Assembly (NCBI GenBank): GCA_963696325.1
Contig: CAVOJV010000009.1
Span: forward strand, 1 to 38,209
From: CAVOJV01 sp963696325
Lineage (GTDB): Bacteria; Pseudomonadota; Gammaproteobacteria; Competibacterales; Competibacteraceae
Direction of reading: 5' to 3'
DNA length: 38,209 nt
The notes below the pieces were generated by a model. That model was not told the DNA's origin. It worked only from the letters and a program-made list of their open reading frames with translations, and ran no database searches. Of the stretch, positions 29,969-38,209 are shown piece after piece (position 1 is the first letter of the stretch; each line of letters begins with the position of its first letter). A program made the position numbers and the translations under genes.

Positions 29969-31015
29969 CTAGATATCCATTTCCAGCAGCGGGAAAGCAT
30001 CGTAGTCCTGCACCAGGCGCTTCGCTCTTTGCCAGGCTTCATCCTTGCGCATACGCGCCACAGTCAGATGGCCGCGGCCATGCAGGCGGGCCAACCGCAG
30101 GTGGGCCACGGGGTCCTCGGGGTCTTTAAGGTTATGGAGGATAACGCTGGCGGCCTGCCGGTCGTTACAGACCAGTACTATGTCACAGCCCGCGGCCAGG
30201 GCGGCCTGAGCCCGCTCCGGTGGCGAACCGGCCACGGCGGCGCCCGCCATATCCAGATCATCGCTAAAGATGGCGCCCTGAAACCCCAGGCGCCGGCGCA
30301 GAATATCTTTTAGCCACACCGGAGAAAATCCCGCCGGCAGCGCATCCACCCGAGAATACACCACATGAGCCGGCATAATGCCCGCCACGCCGTAATGGAT
30401 CATGCGTTCAAAAGCCAGTAGATCCTCGGCGGCCAAGTCCTCATAAGGACGGTCATCCGCGGGCAGTTCCAGATGGGAATCGGCTGCCACGCTACCATGG
30501 CCTGGAAAGTGCTTACCCACAGCTTCCATACCCGCCTTCTGCATGCCGCTCATATACGCATGGGCCAGGTCGGCGACAATCTCGGGATCGCGGTGAAAAG
30601 ACCGGTCGCCGATGACGCCGCTGACCCCGCGCTCCAGATCCAACACCGGGGCGAAGCTGAAATCCACTCCCACCGCGCGCAACTCCGTAGCCATCAGCCA
30701 GCCGGTGACCCGCGCCAGTTGCTTGGCGCGCATTCGGTCGCCATCGTAAATCTCCCCCAATCGGCGCACCGCCGGCAAGCGCGTAAAGCCTTCGCGAAAG
30801 CGCTGCACCCGCCCGCCTTCTTGGTCCACCGCCACCAGCAACCGAGGGTGGCGCAGGGCATGCAAAGACTCCACCAAGGCTGCCACCTGCTGCGGCGAAT
30901 GGTAATTTCGGCCAAACAGAATAACGCCGCCTACTAACGGGTGGCACAAAATGCCTTTTTCCTCGGCGGTTACTTCCAACCCTTCCAAACCGAGCATCAC
31001 CGGACCTAATGACAA
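29969..31015 (-). CDS. nagZ: Beta-N-acetylhexosaminidase NagZ
   Basis: A cytoplasmic family GH3 enzyme that removes N-acetylglucosamine from recycled muropeptides. The 348 residues show DQEGGRVQR (64-72), FAPVLDLERG, KHFPGHGS (168-175, with catalytic H173) and SDDLDM (251-256, nucleophile D252). No signal peptide is present, as expected. The start is a TTG at 31015 giving MSLGPVMLGLEG, which matches the family's opening; GAGGGA stands about eight bases upstream. It heads the minus-strand cluster with dsrE-like, hpt and MTI phosphorylase genes. Confidence 0.93.
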   Translation of the reverse strand: MSLGPVMLGLEGLEVTAEEKGILCHPLVGGVILFGRNYHSPQQVAALVESLHALRHPRLLVAVDQEGGRVQRFREGFTRLPAVRRLGEIYDGDRMRAKQLARVTGWLMATELRAVGVDFSFAPVLDLERGVSGVIGDRSFHRDPEIVADLAHAYMSGMQKAGMEAVGKHFPGHGSVAADSHLELPADDRPYEDLAAEDLLAFERMIHYGVAGIMPAHVVYSRVDALPAGFSPVWLKDILRRRLGFQGAIFSDDLDMAGAAVAGSPPERAQAALAAGCDIVLVCNDRQAASVILHNLKDPEDPVAHLRLARLHGRGHLTVARMRKDEAWQRAKRLVQDYDAFPLLEMDI

Positions 31016-31504
31016 GCGTTATCCCTCGCAGGCTAAGCCAATGGAACAATTTCTTATCATAAAGATAATTTCCCCTAAGCTTATAGTCGGAACTTGAATA
31101 ACAGCGCAAATCCCTGAACAGACAACACTTATACTATCATTGCAACGATAAATATTCAGTAATTTGAAATTCATGGCAACAGGGCCTGACCTGGTAAAAA
31201 TAGCAAATGGTTCTCATAGGCAGTCTGGCGGCAGGCGGGGCGTATGTATTCAACGAGTATCGACAGGATTGACAAGCATCACGGCATAGACGAAAAGATC
31301 CATAATGCCCTGATTCAATCGCGTTTCACTCCAAAGAGGCTAGTGACCCACTAAGACACCATGAAACATTCGCATGCAGGAGCCAGGTAGCCCATCCTGG
31401 CCAGTGGTAATATCCGCGTGCGCTTCGCAAGGAGGCTTGCCAAACAGCGCCCGCGGATCTGATGATAATGCGCTTTTTACAGCCGAACCATTGGCTTTTA
31501 TTCC
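31016..31504. other. 490-bp intergenic region between nagZ and tgt
   Basis: Divergent gap, AT-rich on the nagZ side. queA, often next to tgt, is absent. Two tiny plus-strand ORFs are the only coding hints: MVLIGSLAAGGAYVFNEYRQD (ATG 31207, stop 31273-31275) and a 36-residue frame from ATG 31244 to 31354 beginning MYSTSIDRID. A one-base change could join them, so a small broken gene is possible. I see no convincing terminator or RNA element. Confidence 0.4.
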
Positions 31505-32632
31505 ATGCATTTTGAGATACTCCAGACAGACGGTCCCGCCCGCCGGGGACACTTGAGCTTTAGCCGCGGCAGCGTGGAAACCCCAGCTTTCATGCCCGTG
31601 GGCACGTATGGCACGGTCAAAGCCATGACCGCTGAAGAGTTGCAAAACCTCGGGACCGAAATCATTCTCGGCAATACTTTCCACCTGATGCTGCGCCCCG
31701 GCGCGGAGATCATCGGCCTGCACGGCGATCTGCACGGCTTCATGCACTGGGAGGGCCCTATCCTGACCGATTCTGGCGGCTTCCAGGTGTTCAGCCTGGC
31801 GGCCACGCGCAAGATCAGCGAAGCGGGAGTCCAGTTCCAGTCGCCGGTGGATGGCCGGCGGGTGTTCCTGGGGCCCGAGGAATCCATCGCGGTGCAGCGG
31901 GCGCTGGGCGCGGACATCGTGATGATCTTTGATGAGTGCACCCCCTACCCCGCCAGCGAGCGGGAGGCCCGCGCATCCATGGAACTGTCCCTGCGTTGGG
32001 CCGCGCGCAGCAAGTTGGCGCACGCCGCCAGTCCCGCTGCCTTGTTCGGCATCGTGCAGGGGGGAATGCATCCCTCGCTGCGCGAACTGTCCGCTGCCGG
32101 GTTACGGCAGATAGGCTTTGATGGTTACGCCATCGGCGGCCTGGCCGTCGGCGAATCCATGGCAGAACGCCTCGCGATGCTGGAGATTACCATACCCCTG
32201 CTGCCAGCCAGCCCACCTCGCTATTTGATGGGCGTGGGCAAGCCGGTTGATATCGTCGAGGCAGTGCGCCGGGGCGTGGACATGTTCGATTGCGTGCTGC
32301 CCACCCGCAATGCCCGCAATGGCCATTTGTTCACCCGCCTTGGGGACATCCGTATCCGCAACAGCCAGTACCGGTTCGATACGCGCCCCCTCGATCCAGA
32401 GTGTGGCTGCTGCACCTGCCGTCACTATAGTCGCGCCTATCTGCATCACTTGGACAAGTGCAAGGAAATGCTCGGCGCCCGCCTCAATACCCTGCATAAC
32501 CTGTACTATTACCAGGAATTGATGGCCGGCTTGCGCGCGGCCATCGCCGCGGGGCATCTTGAGGACTTCATCGCAGCCTTTTACGAAAGGCGCAATCAAA
32601 ATCCCGCGCCCGTGTATAATACCGGCCTTTGA
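31505..32632 (+). CDS. tgt: Queuine tRNA-ribosyltransferase
   Basis: Exchanges guanine-34 in tRNAs for Asp, Asn, His and Tyr with preQ1. The 375 residues match bacterial Tgt. D89 (LTDSGGFQVFSL) is the general base and D262 (MFDCVLPTRNARNG) the nucleophile. The zinc site is C300, C302 and C305 (PECGCCTCRHYSRAYLHH) with a downstream histidine. LFGIVQGGMHP lies between. ATG 31505 opens the typical MHFEILQTDG; no clear ribosome site precedes it. It starts the tgt-yajC-secD-secF run. Confidence 0.95.
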   Translation: MHFEILQTDGPARRGHLSFSRGSVETPAFMPVGTYGTVKAMTAEELQNLGTEIILGNTFHLMLRPGAEIIGLHGDLHGFMHWEGPILTDSGGFQVFSLAATRKISEAGVQFQSPVDGRRVFLGPEESIAVQRALGADIVMIFDECTPYPASEREARASMELSLRWAARSKLAHAASPAALFGIVQGGMHPSLRELSAAGLRQIGFDGYAIGGLAVGESMAERLAMLEITIPLLPASPPRYLMGVGKPVDIVEAVRRGVDMFDCVLPTRNARNGHLFTRLGDIRIRNSQYRFDTRPLDPECGCCTCRHYSRAYLHHLDKCKEMLGARLNTLHNLYYYQELMAGLRAAIAAGHLEDFIAAFYERRNQNPAPVYNTGL

Positions 32633-32687
32633 ATAACGCGACCCACGGCCTTTTATTCATTCGCAAACACCCATTCAAGGAACCATC

Positions 32688-33017
32688 ATGAGCTTTTTCA
32701 TCTCCGACGCGCTGGCTCAAGCCGCTCCCCAGCAGGGCGCGGGCTGGGAAGCACTGCTCTTTCCCATCCTCCTCATTGGGGTTTTTTATTTTCTGATGAT
32801 CCGCCCGCAGACCAAGCGAGCCAAAGAACACAAACAGATGGTGGAAGCCCTCAAAAAGGGTGATGAGGTAGTCACCGGCGGCGGCGTACTGGGCCGGATC
32901 ACGGAGGTGGGCGAAAATTTCGTGCAACTGGAGGTGGCTGAGGGCGTTCAGCTTAAGGTACAGAAGAACGCCGTCGCCTCGCTCATGCCTAAAGGCACCG
33001 CTAAGGGCGATCTGTAG
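32688..33017 (+). CDS. yajC: Preprotein translocase subunit YajC
   Basis: A 109-residue inner-membrane protein of the SecDF-YajC complex that assists Sec export. It has a short N-terminal tail (AQAAPQQGAGW), one membrane helix (ALLFPILLIGVFYFLMIRP) and a cytoplasmic domain with KRAKEHKQMVEALKKGDEVV and GGVLGRITEV. AAGGAA precedes the ATG. It lies 55 bases after tgt and 32 before secD. Confidence 0.95.
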   Translation: MSFFISDALAQAAPQQGAGWEALLFPILLIGVFYFLMIRPQTKRAKEHKQMVEALKKGDEVVTGGGVLGRITEVGENFVQLEVAEGVQLKVQKNAVASLMPKGTAKGDL

Positions 33018-33049
33018 CCACCGACGGTCTCGCGAAGGAAGCTCCGATC

Positions 33050-34915
33050 ATGCTGAACCAATATGCTTGGTGGAAATATCTCATCATCGGTCTCGTTACC
33101 ATGGTGGGTATCGTTTACGCCCTGCCCAATCTGTTTGGCGAAGATCCGGCCGTGCAGATTTCCGCGTCACGTGCCACGGTGGCGGTCGACCAGGCTCTGC
33201 AAAACCGGGTCGCTGGCAGGCTCGATGCGGGAAAGCTGGTCTACAAGCGCATGGAAATGGCCAATGACCGCCTGCTGGTGCGCTTTGAGGATACCGATAC
33301 CCAGCTCAAGGCGGCCGACCTTATAAAGGAGATGCTGGGGCGCGACTTCGTGGTCGCCCTCAATCTGGCACCCGCCACCCCGGCTTTCATCCAGGCGTTG
33401 GGCCTGCGACCGATGTATCTCGGCCTGGACTTGCGCGGCGGTGTGCACTTTCTCATGGAAGTCGATATGGACGCCGTGTTAAAGCAGGTCGAGGAAGGCA
33501 ACGTCGATGCAATACGCGCCCTGTTGCGCAATGATAAGGTGCGCTATGTCACGGTGGGCCGTGAGGGAACTGGCGGGGTGCTGGTCAGCTTTCGCGAGGC
33601 CGCCGAGCGGGACAAGGCTTATCCATTGCTGCGCAAGGAATTCCCCACGCTGGAGGTCAACCCAGCTGAGGGGACCGACAGTTTTGGTATTCGACTGACC
33701 CTCAGTCCACAGTTACTCATCGAGAAACGCCGCTTCGCCTTGCAACAAAACATCACCACCCTGCGCAATCGCGTCAACGAGCTGGGGGTGGCCGAACCCA
33801 TCATCCAGCAACAGGGCGACAGCCGCATCGTGGTGCAACTGCCCGGCGTTCAGGACACCGCCCGCGCCAAGGAAATCCTGGGTGCCACCGCCACGCTGGA
33901 GTTTCGGCTGGTGGACGAAGAGGGTGATGCCACCCAGGCGGCTGCCAGCGGTCGCATCCCATTGAATTCACGCCTGTATCGAGAACGCAATGGCCGCCCT
34001 ATCCTGTTGCAGAAACGGGTCTTGCTAACCGGTGATTACATTACCGATGCCGCTTCCGGCCTGGACCAGCAGACCAGCGGGCCGGCGGTATTCATCACGC
34101 TGGATGGCCAGGGGGCCAAACGCTTCGAAGACGCCACCAAGGACAATATCGGCAAACTGATGGCGGTGGTCTTCATCGAGAACAAGACCGAAACTCGGCG
34201 GGTGGATGGAGAGGTAAGGAAAACCCCCATCACCGTGGAAGAGGTCATCAATGTGGCCCGCATCCGCGACCGCCTGGGCCGGCGTTTTCAGATCACCGGC
34301 CTGGAGGGCACCAAAGAGGCCCGTGACCTGGCCCTGTTGCTGCGCGCGGGGGCGCTGGCTGCCCCCATCGAAATCATCGAGGAGCGCACCGTCGGTCCCA
34401 GTGCCGGGCGGGAAAACATCGCCCAGGGCTTTCGCTCGGCTATCATCGCTTTTGTTGTCATCCTGGCGTTCATGGGGCTGAGGTATCGTCTATTTGGCAT
34501 GGTCGCCAACCTCGCCCTCGCGATTAACATCGTCCTGATTGTCGCTACCCTGTCCATCCTGCAAGCCACGCTGACCTTGCCGGGCATCGCCGGCATCGTC
34601 CTGACCATGGGCATGGCGGTGGATGCCAACGTGCTGATCTACGAGCGCATCCGCGAGGAGCTCAGGTTGGGCAATACGCCCCAGGCCGCCATCCATGCGG
34701 GCTTCGACAAAGCCTTCGCCACCATTCTCGACTCCAACCTCACCACCCTGATCGCCGCAGTCGTGTTGTTCGGCCTTGGAACCGGCCCTATCAAGGGCTT
34801 TGCGGTGACGCTAAGCATCGGCATCATTACCTCGATGTTCACGGCAGTCATGGGGGCACGCGGATTGATCAATTACATCTACGGCGGCCGCCGGGTGGAA
34901 AGGCTGTCTATTTAG
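33050..34915 (+). CDS. secD: Protein translocase subunit SecD
   Basis: A 621-residue RND-type membrane subunit that uses the proton gradient to pull proteins out on the periplasmic side. It has an N-terminal helix (YLIIGLVTMVGIVYALPNLFG), a large periplasmic domain containing LGLDLRGGVHFLMEVD (D1) and later ITTLRNRVNELGVAEP and IVVQLPGV, and a C-terminal six-helix block with GMAVDANVLIYERIREE and DSNLTTLIAAVVLF. The sequence is intact. AAGGAAG precedes the ATG. secF follows after 12 bases. Confidence 0.95.
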   Translation: MLNQYAWWKYLIIGLVTMVGIVYALPNLFGEDPAVQISASRATVAVDQALQNRVAGRLDAGKLVYKRMEMANDRLLVRFEDTDTQLKAADLIKEMLGRDFVVALNLAPATPAFIQALGLRPMYLGLDLRGGVHFLMEVDMDAVLKQVEEGNVDAIRALLRNDKVRYVTVGREGTGGVLVSFREAAERDKAYPLLRKEFPTLEVNPAEGTDSFGIRLTLSPQLLIEKRRFALQQNITTLRNRVNELGVAEPIIQQQGDSRIVVQLPGVQDTARAKEILGATATLEFRLVDEEGDATQAAASGRIPLNSRLYRERNGRPILLQKRVLLTGDYITDAASGLDQQTSGPAVFITLDGQGAKRFEDATKDNIGKLMAVVFIENKTETRRVDGEVRKTPITVEEVINVARIRDRLGRRFQITGLEGTKEARDLALLLRAGALAAPIEIIEERTVGPSAGRENIAQGFRSAIIAFVVILAFMGLRYRLFGMVANLALAINIVLIVATLSILQATLTLPGIAGIVLTMGMAVDANVLIYERIREELRLGNTPQAAIHAGFDKAFATILDSNLTTLIAAVVLFGLGTGPIKGFAVTLSIGIITSMFTAVMGARGLINYIYGGRRVERLSI

Positions 34916-34927
34916 GCGGAATCGGCT

Positions 34928-35865
34928 ATGCAATTGCTAAGCGGTAATACCAATCATCAACTTTATGGGCAAGGGCAAGACTCGCTTTGAGCCTGTCCGT
35001 GCTGATGTTGGCGGGGTGCGTGGTATCCCTGTTGATACGCGGCATGAGCCTGGGGCTGGATTTCACCGGCGGCACCGTGATCGAAGTGAGTTATCCCGCA
35101 TCGGTTGAAATCCCCCTGGTCCGCGATACCTTGCAAAAGGCCGGCTTCGGGGATGCTCAGACCCAGCATTTTGGCACCTCCAGTGACGTATTGATCCGCA
35201 TCCCACCTCGGCAGGGACTCAACTCAGCCGACCTCAGCAATCAAGTGATCAATGCCCTCAAGGTCATGGAAGGTGGCGCCGCCGTGGAGATGCGCCGGGT
35301 GGAGTTCGTGGGACCCCAAGTCGGCGGCGAACTGGTCGAACAAGGCAGTTTGGCCATGTTCATGGCCTTGCTGGGGATTCTCATTTATGTGGCTTTTCGT
35401 TTCGAATGGCGACTGGCCGTGGGCACCATCGCCGCCACGGTCCATGACGTGGTTTTCACGGTAGGGGTGTTTTCCCTGTTGCAGATCGAGTTCGATCTGA
35501 CCGTCCTGGCGGCGGTCTTGGCGGTGATCGGCTATTCCGTCAACGATACCGTGGTGGTGCTCGACCGGATTCGCGAGAATTTCCGGCGGATGCGCAAGGA
35601 GACTACGCTGGAAGTCATGAACTCCGCCATCAATCAAACCCTGTCCCGTACCATCATGACCAGCTTGACCACCCTGCTGGCGGTCATCGTTTTGTATTTC
35701 TTCGGTGGTCCGGCCATGCGAGGTTTCTCCATAGCCATGATCATCGGCATCGTGGTGGGCACCTATTCCTCCATTTACATTGCCAGCGCCACCGCTCTGT
35801 ATCTGGGAGTCAGCCGGGAAGACTTGCTGCCCAAGGCAAAGGCGGAAGTAGACGGTCTGCCATGA
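34928..35865 (+). CDS. secF: Protein translocase subunit SecF (two frame breaks near the start)
   Basis: Partner of SecD. The long open frame starts at a TTG at 34987, but the true start is ATG 34928 with GGCGGA upstream: it gives MQLLSGNTN, then after one extra base (near 34954) INFMGKGKTR, then after an extra T (34986-34988) LSLSVLMLAG. Both repairs restore the standard SecF opening and its first helix. The rest is intact: GLDFTGGTVIEV, GGELVEQGSLAM, VIGYSVNDTVVVLDRIRENFR and SLTTLLAVIVLYFFGG. The repaired product has about 311 residues. Confidence 0.92.
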
Positions 35866-35943
35866 GCGGAGCACACTGAGAAGCATCAGCCCTCAGTACG
35901 GTCAAGATGCGCGGTGAGGGGGGGTTAAAGCATCCCTGACAGT

Positions 35944-37472
35944 ATGGAAAAAGCAACTTTTGATGGGCGAGGCCCGGAACCACCGCGTAAAGCGGCAGCC
36001 GGCGCTGCAAAACTTGCCACCGCGCGGACACCGCTGCGGACTATTCTGCGGTTGTTTGGCCTGTTGCTGGTCCTCTTCAGCGTCAGCATGCTACCGCCGA
36101 TGCTGGTGGGTTGGTGGTATGCAGACGGCGCCATCCTGCCATTCGCCGAAGCCGCTGGACTGACGTTGACGCTCGGCCTGCTCTGCTGGCTACCGGTGCG
36201 CCGTCTGCGCTCGGAACTGCGCAACCGCGATGGGTTCGTGGTCGTGGTATTGTTCTGGGTGGTATTGTCGCTGCTGAGCGCGCTGCCGTTTACGCTCGCG
36301 GAACGGCCTCACATGCACTTTGTCGATGCCGTCTTCGAGTCGGTCTCCGGGCTTACCACCACGGGTGCCACCATACTCTCTGGCATCGACACCCTGCCAC
36401 ACTCAATCGTCTACTATCGGGCGCAGTTGAATTTTCTCGGTGGCATGGGCATCGTGGTGCTGGCGGTGGCCCTCCTGCCCATGCTGGGCATCGGCGGCAT
36501 GCAGTTGTATAAGGCCGAGACCCCTGGCCCCATGAAGGACGAAAAGCTCACGCCGCGCATTACCGAAACCGCCAAGAACCTCTGGTACATCTACGTAGCG
36601 CTGAATGTGGTCTGCACGCTGGCCTTTTGGCTGGCGGGCATGAATCTTTTCGATGCCGTCTCGCATAGTTTCGCCACCCTGGCCCTGGGCGGTTTTTCCA
36701 CCCACGACGCGAGTATCGGCTTTTACCAAAGTCCAGCCATCGAGATCGTCGCCGGGATGTTCTCTTTGTTGGCCGGGGTCAACTTCGCTCTGTACTTCCT
36801 CGCCTGGCAGTCACGTGACCTGAAACAGATCCTGCATGATCCCGAGTTCAAGCTATACATCAAGGTGTTGGGGTCGATTATCCTCTCCACCTGCGCTTAT
36901 CTCTACGTAAACGGAACCTTCCCGCTTTGGCCGGCCATCTATCACGGTTTCTTTCAGACTGCGTCGATTGTCACCGACAACGGCCTGGTAACCGCCGGCT
37001 ATCCTGAATGGCCATTGTTCGTTTCCCTGCTCCTACTGCTGGGCAGCTTCTTCGGCGGCTGCGTCGGTTCCACGTGCGGGGGGATCAAGGCGATGCGTTT
37101 CCTATTGCTGTACAAGCAGAGCGTGCGCGAGGTCAAGCTGCTGATCCGCCCTACCGCCCAGATCTCGGTCAAGTTGGGTAACCGGCCCATGCCGGATCGA
37201 GTCATGCAGGCGGTATGGGGATTTTATTTCCTGTACATCTTCAGCTATTGTTTTTTCTCGCTGGCCTTAACGGCTACCGGCGTGGACCTGGTTACCGCGT
37301 TCGGTTCGGTGGCGGGGTGCCTCAATAATATGGGGGTGGGGCTGGAAAAACCGCCTCTAACTTCAGTTCTTTGAGCGACACGGCCACCTGGCTATTGTCG
37401 TTGTCGATGCTGGTAGGACGCCTGGAAGTCTTTCCCCTCCTGCTGCTGTTCCTGCCCGACTTCTGGCGCTGA
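35944..37472 (+). CDS. trkH: Trk-type potassium uptake protein TrkH (one frame break)
   Basis: Membrane pore subunit of the Trk K+ system, which works with the cytoplasmic TrkA. The open frame closes at 37374, but adding one G near 37345 continues it as VGLGKTASNFSSLSDTATWLL and on to FPLLLLFLPDFWR with TGA at 37470-37472, the normal TrkH ending, for about 509 residues. The four pore loops are visible: SGLTTTGATIL, ATLALGGFSTHDAS, IVTDNGLVTAGY and GCLNNMGVGLG. FLGGMGIVVLAVALLPMLGIGGMQL and GGCVGSTCGGIKAMR are further signatures. The N-terminus carries a polar extension of about 30 residues. No good ribosome site lies before the ATG. trkA is not in this window. Confidence 0.93.
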
Positions 37473-37590
37473 CGAAGCTTGTTCAGGAACCACCACCATC
37501 CCCCGGTTTAAGGGCTGTGAAAACCCATAAACCTGCGCCTGTCCCTGGTTGTGTGGGTAAGCAGTGTTTGGTTCTGATGGCTAATCGGTA

Positions 37591-37932
37591 TCAGTCACTG
37601 TCGCGCAATACCTTGAGAGGGTCCGCTTCATCCGGGTGGGGTATAGCCCGGCGTTTCAACGAACTCTCTTGACCTTGCCCCAGATCTTCGTCTACGCCCC
37701 TGATCACCAACCGCGACCACACCGCGGCGATGACCCATAACATGCACCCCAGCCAGATAATAAACCAGCGGGATGCTTCCCAGTCATCCAGTTTCCCGCC
37801 CATCATCCAATAAACAATAGCCACCAGGCTGGTAAGCCAAAACACCCCGATGGGGGCTGCAGTACAACCGGCGCATCCATAGCGGGCGACGGCAGCGGGC
37901 GGGATAACAAAAGCCATAAGGGTTCTAGTCAT
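37591..37932 (-). CDS. Small membrane protein of unknown function
   Basis: A 113-residue protein. The ATG at 37932 lies six bases after a perfect AGGAGG; the ATG at 37938 touches that site and is therefore too close. Two or three hydrophobic segments are visible: an N-terminal one with Cys pairs (RYGCAGCTAAPIGV), FWLTSLVAIVYWMMGG, then FIIWLGCMLWVIAAVWSRLVI. The tail is charged (DEDLGQGQESSLKRR) and should face the cytoplasm. I do not recognise the family. It stands alone, convergent with trkH, and has a striking palindrome upstream. Confidence 0.7.
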   Translation of the reverse strand: MTRTLMAFVIPPAAVARYGCAGCTAAPIGVFWLTSLVAIVYWMMGGKLDDWEASRWFIIWLGCMLWVIAAVWSRLVIRGVDEDLGQGQESSLKRRAIPHPDEADPLKVLRDSD

Positions 37933-37971
37933 TAACATCCTCCTAACAGGGTCTCAACGCCCATAATTAAC

Positions 37972-37987
37972 ATCTTAAGCTTAAGAT
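37972..37987. promoter_or_regulatory. Perfect 16-bp palindrome upstream of the small membrane protein gene
   Basis: ATCTTAAG followed directly by CTTAAGAT forms a perfect dyad 40 bases upstream of the start at 37932, inside an AT-rich segment. Position and symmetry fit a repressor operator overlapping a promoter. No regulator can be named. Confidence 0.4.
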
Positions 37988-38105
37988 CATTAAGGTTTAT
38001 GGAAATATCCTTAACATGAATATACATTCAACGCAACGATTGTTTTATCAAAAAAATCCCCAAAAACCGCCGGTTAAGACACAAGCGCCCAGCGAATCGC
38101 CGATT

Positions 38106-38209
38106 TTAACGGGCCAGGGCTGGCGTCAGATGCGGTTGGATATCCTGTAGCAGCGCCTTGAATATTTTTGGATTACCGGCCACAACGTTACCAGTTTTGC
38201 AAAAGTCGG
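38106..38209 (-). CDS. C-terminal end of an unidentified gene (partial)
   Basis: The minus strand is open from the right edge to a TAA at 38108-38106 and reads DFCKTGNVVAGNPKIF, ALLQDIQPHLTPALAR. Composition is protein-like, but 34 residues are too few to name a family. The 170 bases between it and the small membrane protein gene are AT-rich and hold the 16-bp palindrome. Confidence 0.35.
   Translation of the reverse strand, partial: DFCKTGNVVAGNPKIFKALLQDIQPHLTPALAR

Noticed and set aside
31203..31223. Possible Fur box near ATGGTTCTCAT
   Set aside because: Only about 11 of 19 consensus positions fit and no iron-related gene follows.
31340..32071. 243-codon minus-strand open frame opposite the tgt start
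   Set aside because: Overlaps conserved Tgt catalytic motifs and has no ribosome site or family match.

Overview
The window is chromosomal DNA of a GC-rich gammaproteobacterium outside the Enterobacterales. The evidence is the tgt-yajC-secD-secF run, and mfd placed convergent with an S-methyl-5'-thioinosine phosphorylase / nagZ block, an arrangement recalled from Pseudomonas. A Chromatiales- or Competibacter-like host is my guess only. No rRNA, tRNA, CRISPR array, IS element or prophage gene was seen. Roughly twenty single- or two-base frame breaks run through otherwise intact genes, including mfd, secF and trkH. Draft sequence error is therefore the simplest explanation for most of them, and I annotate such genes over their full reconstructed extent.

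Left part (1-8.8 kb). On the minus strand lie a 5' piece of sbcD, a truncated COG0523 (CobW-type) GTPase that joins an unrelated hydrophobic tail, and a zinc/manganese ABC transporter operon (ATPase, permease, binding protein) headed by a 49-residue hydrophobic ORF. On the plus strand follows a very large membrane protein of about 1,320 residues that appears to consist of two diverged copies of one extracytoplasmic module, then a YjbQ-family gene. A glycine-zipper protein is on the minus strand.

Middle part (8.8-17.4 kb). An EamA/DMT exporter is followed by about 570 bp of gene remnant. Next comes a signalling island: a CheB-CheR-coiled coil-PAS protein, whose stop overlaps the start of a PAS-PAS-histidine kinase-receiver protein. 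Both are heavily frame-broken. The island ends against the 3' stub of a phosphatidylserine decarboxylase gene. An isochorismatase-family hydrolase with a palindrome- and hairpin-rich leader follows, convergent with a cysteine synthase.

Right part (17.5-38.2 kb). hrpB (helicase) is followed by a FixL-like membrane sensor kinase and its FixJ-like regulator, a small 79-residue ORF of unknown role, and a UvrY/GacA-type regulator on the opposite strand. mfd (transcription-repair coupling) converges with the minus-strand cluster nagZ - dsrE-like - hpt - MTI phosphorylase, which combines cell-wall recycling with purine salvage. After a 490-bp gap come tgt, yajC, secD and secF (queuosine tRNA modification and the Sec ancillary complex), a TrkH-type potassium channel subunit, a small membrane protein with a perfect 16-bp palindrome upstream, and the 3' end of an unidentified gene at the right edge.
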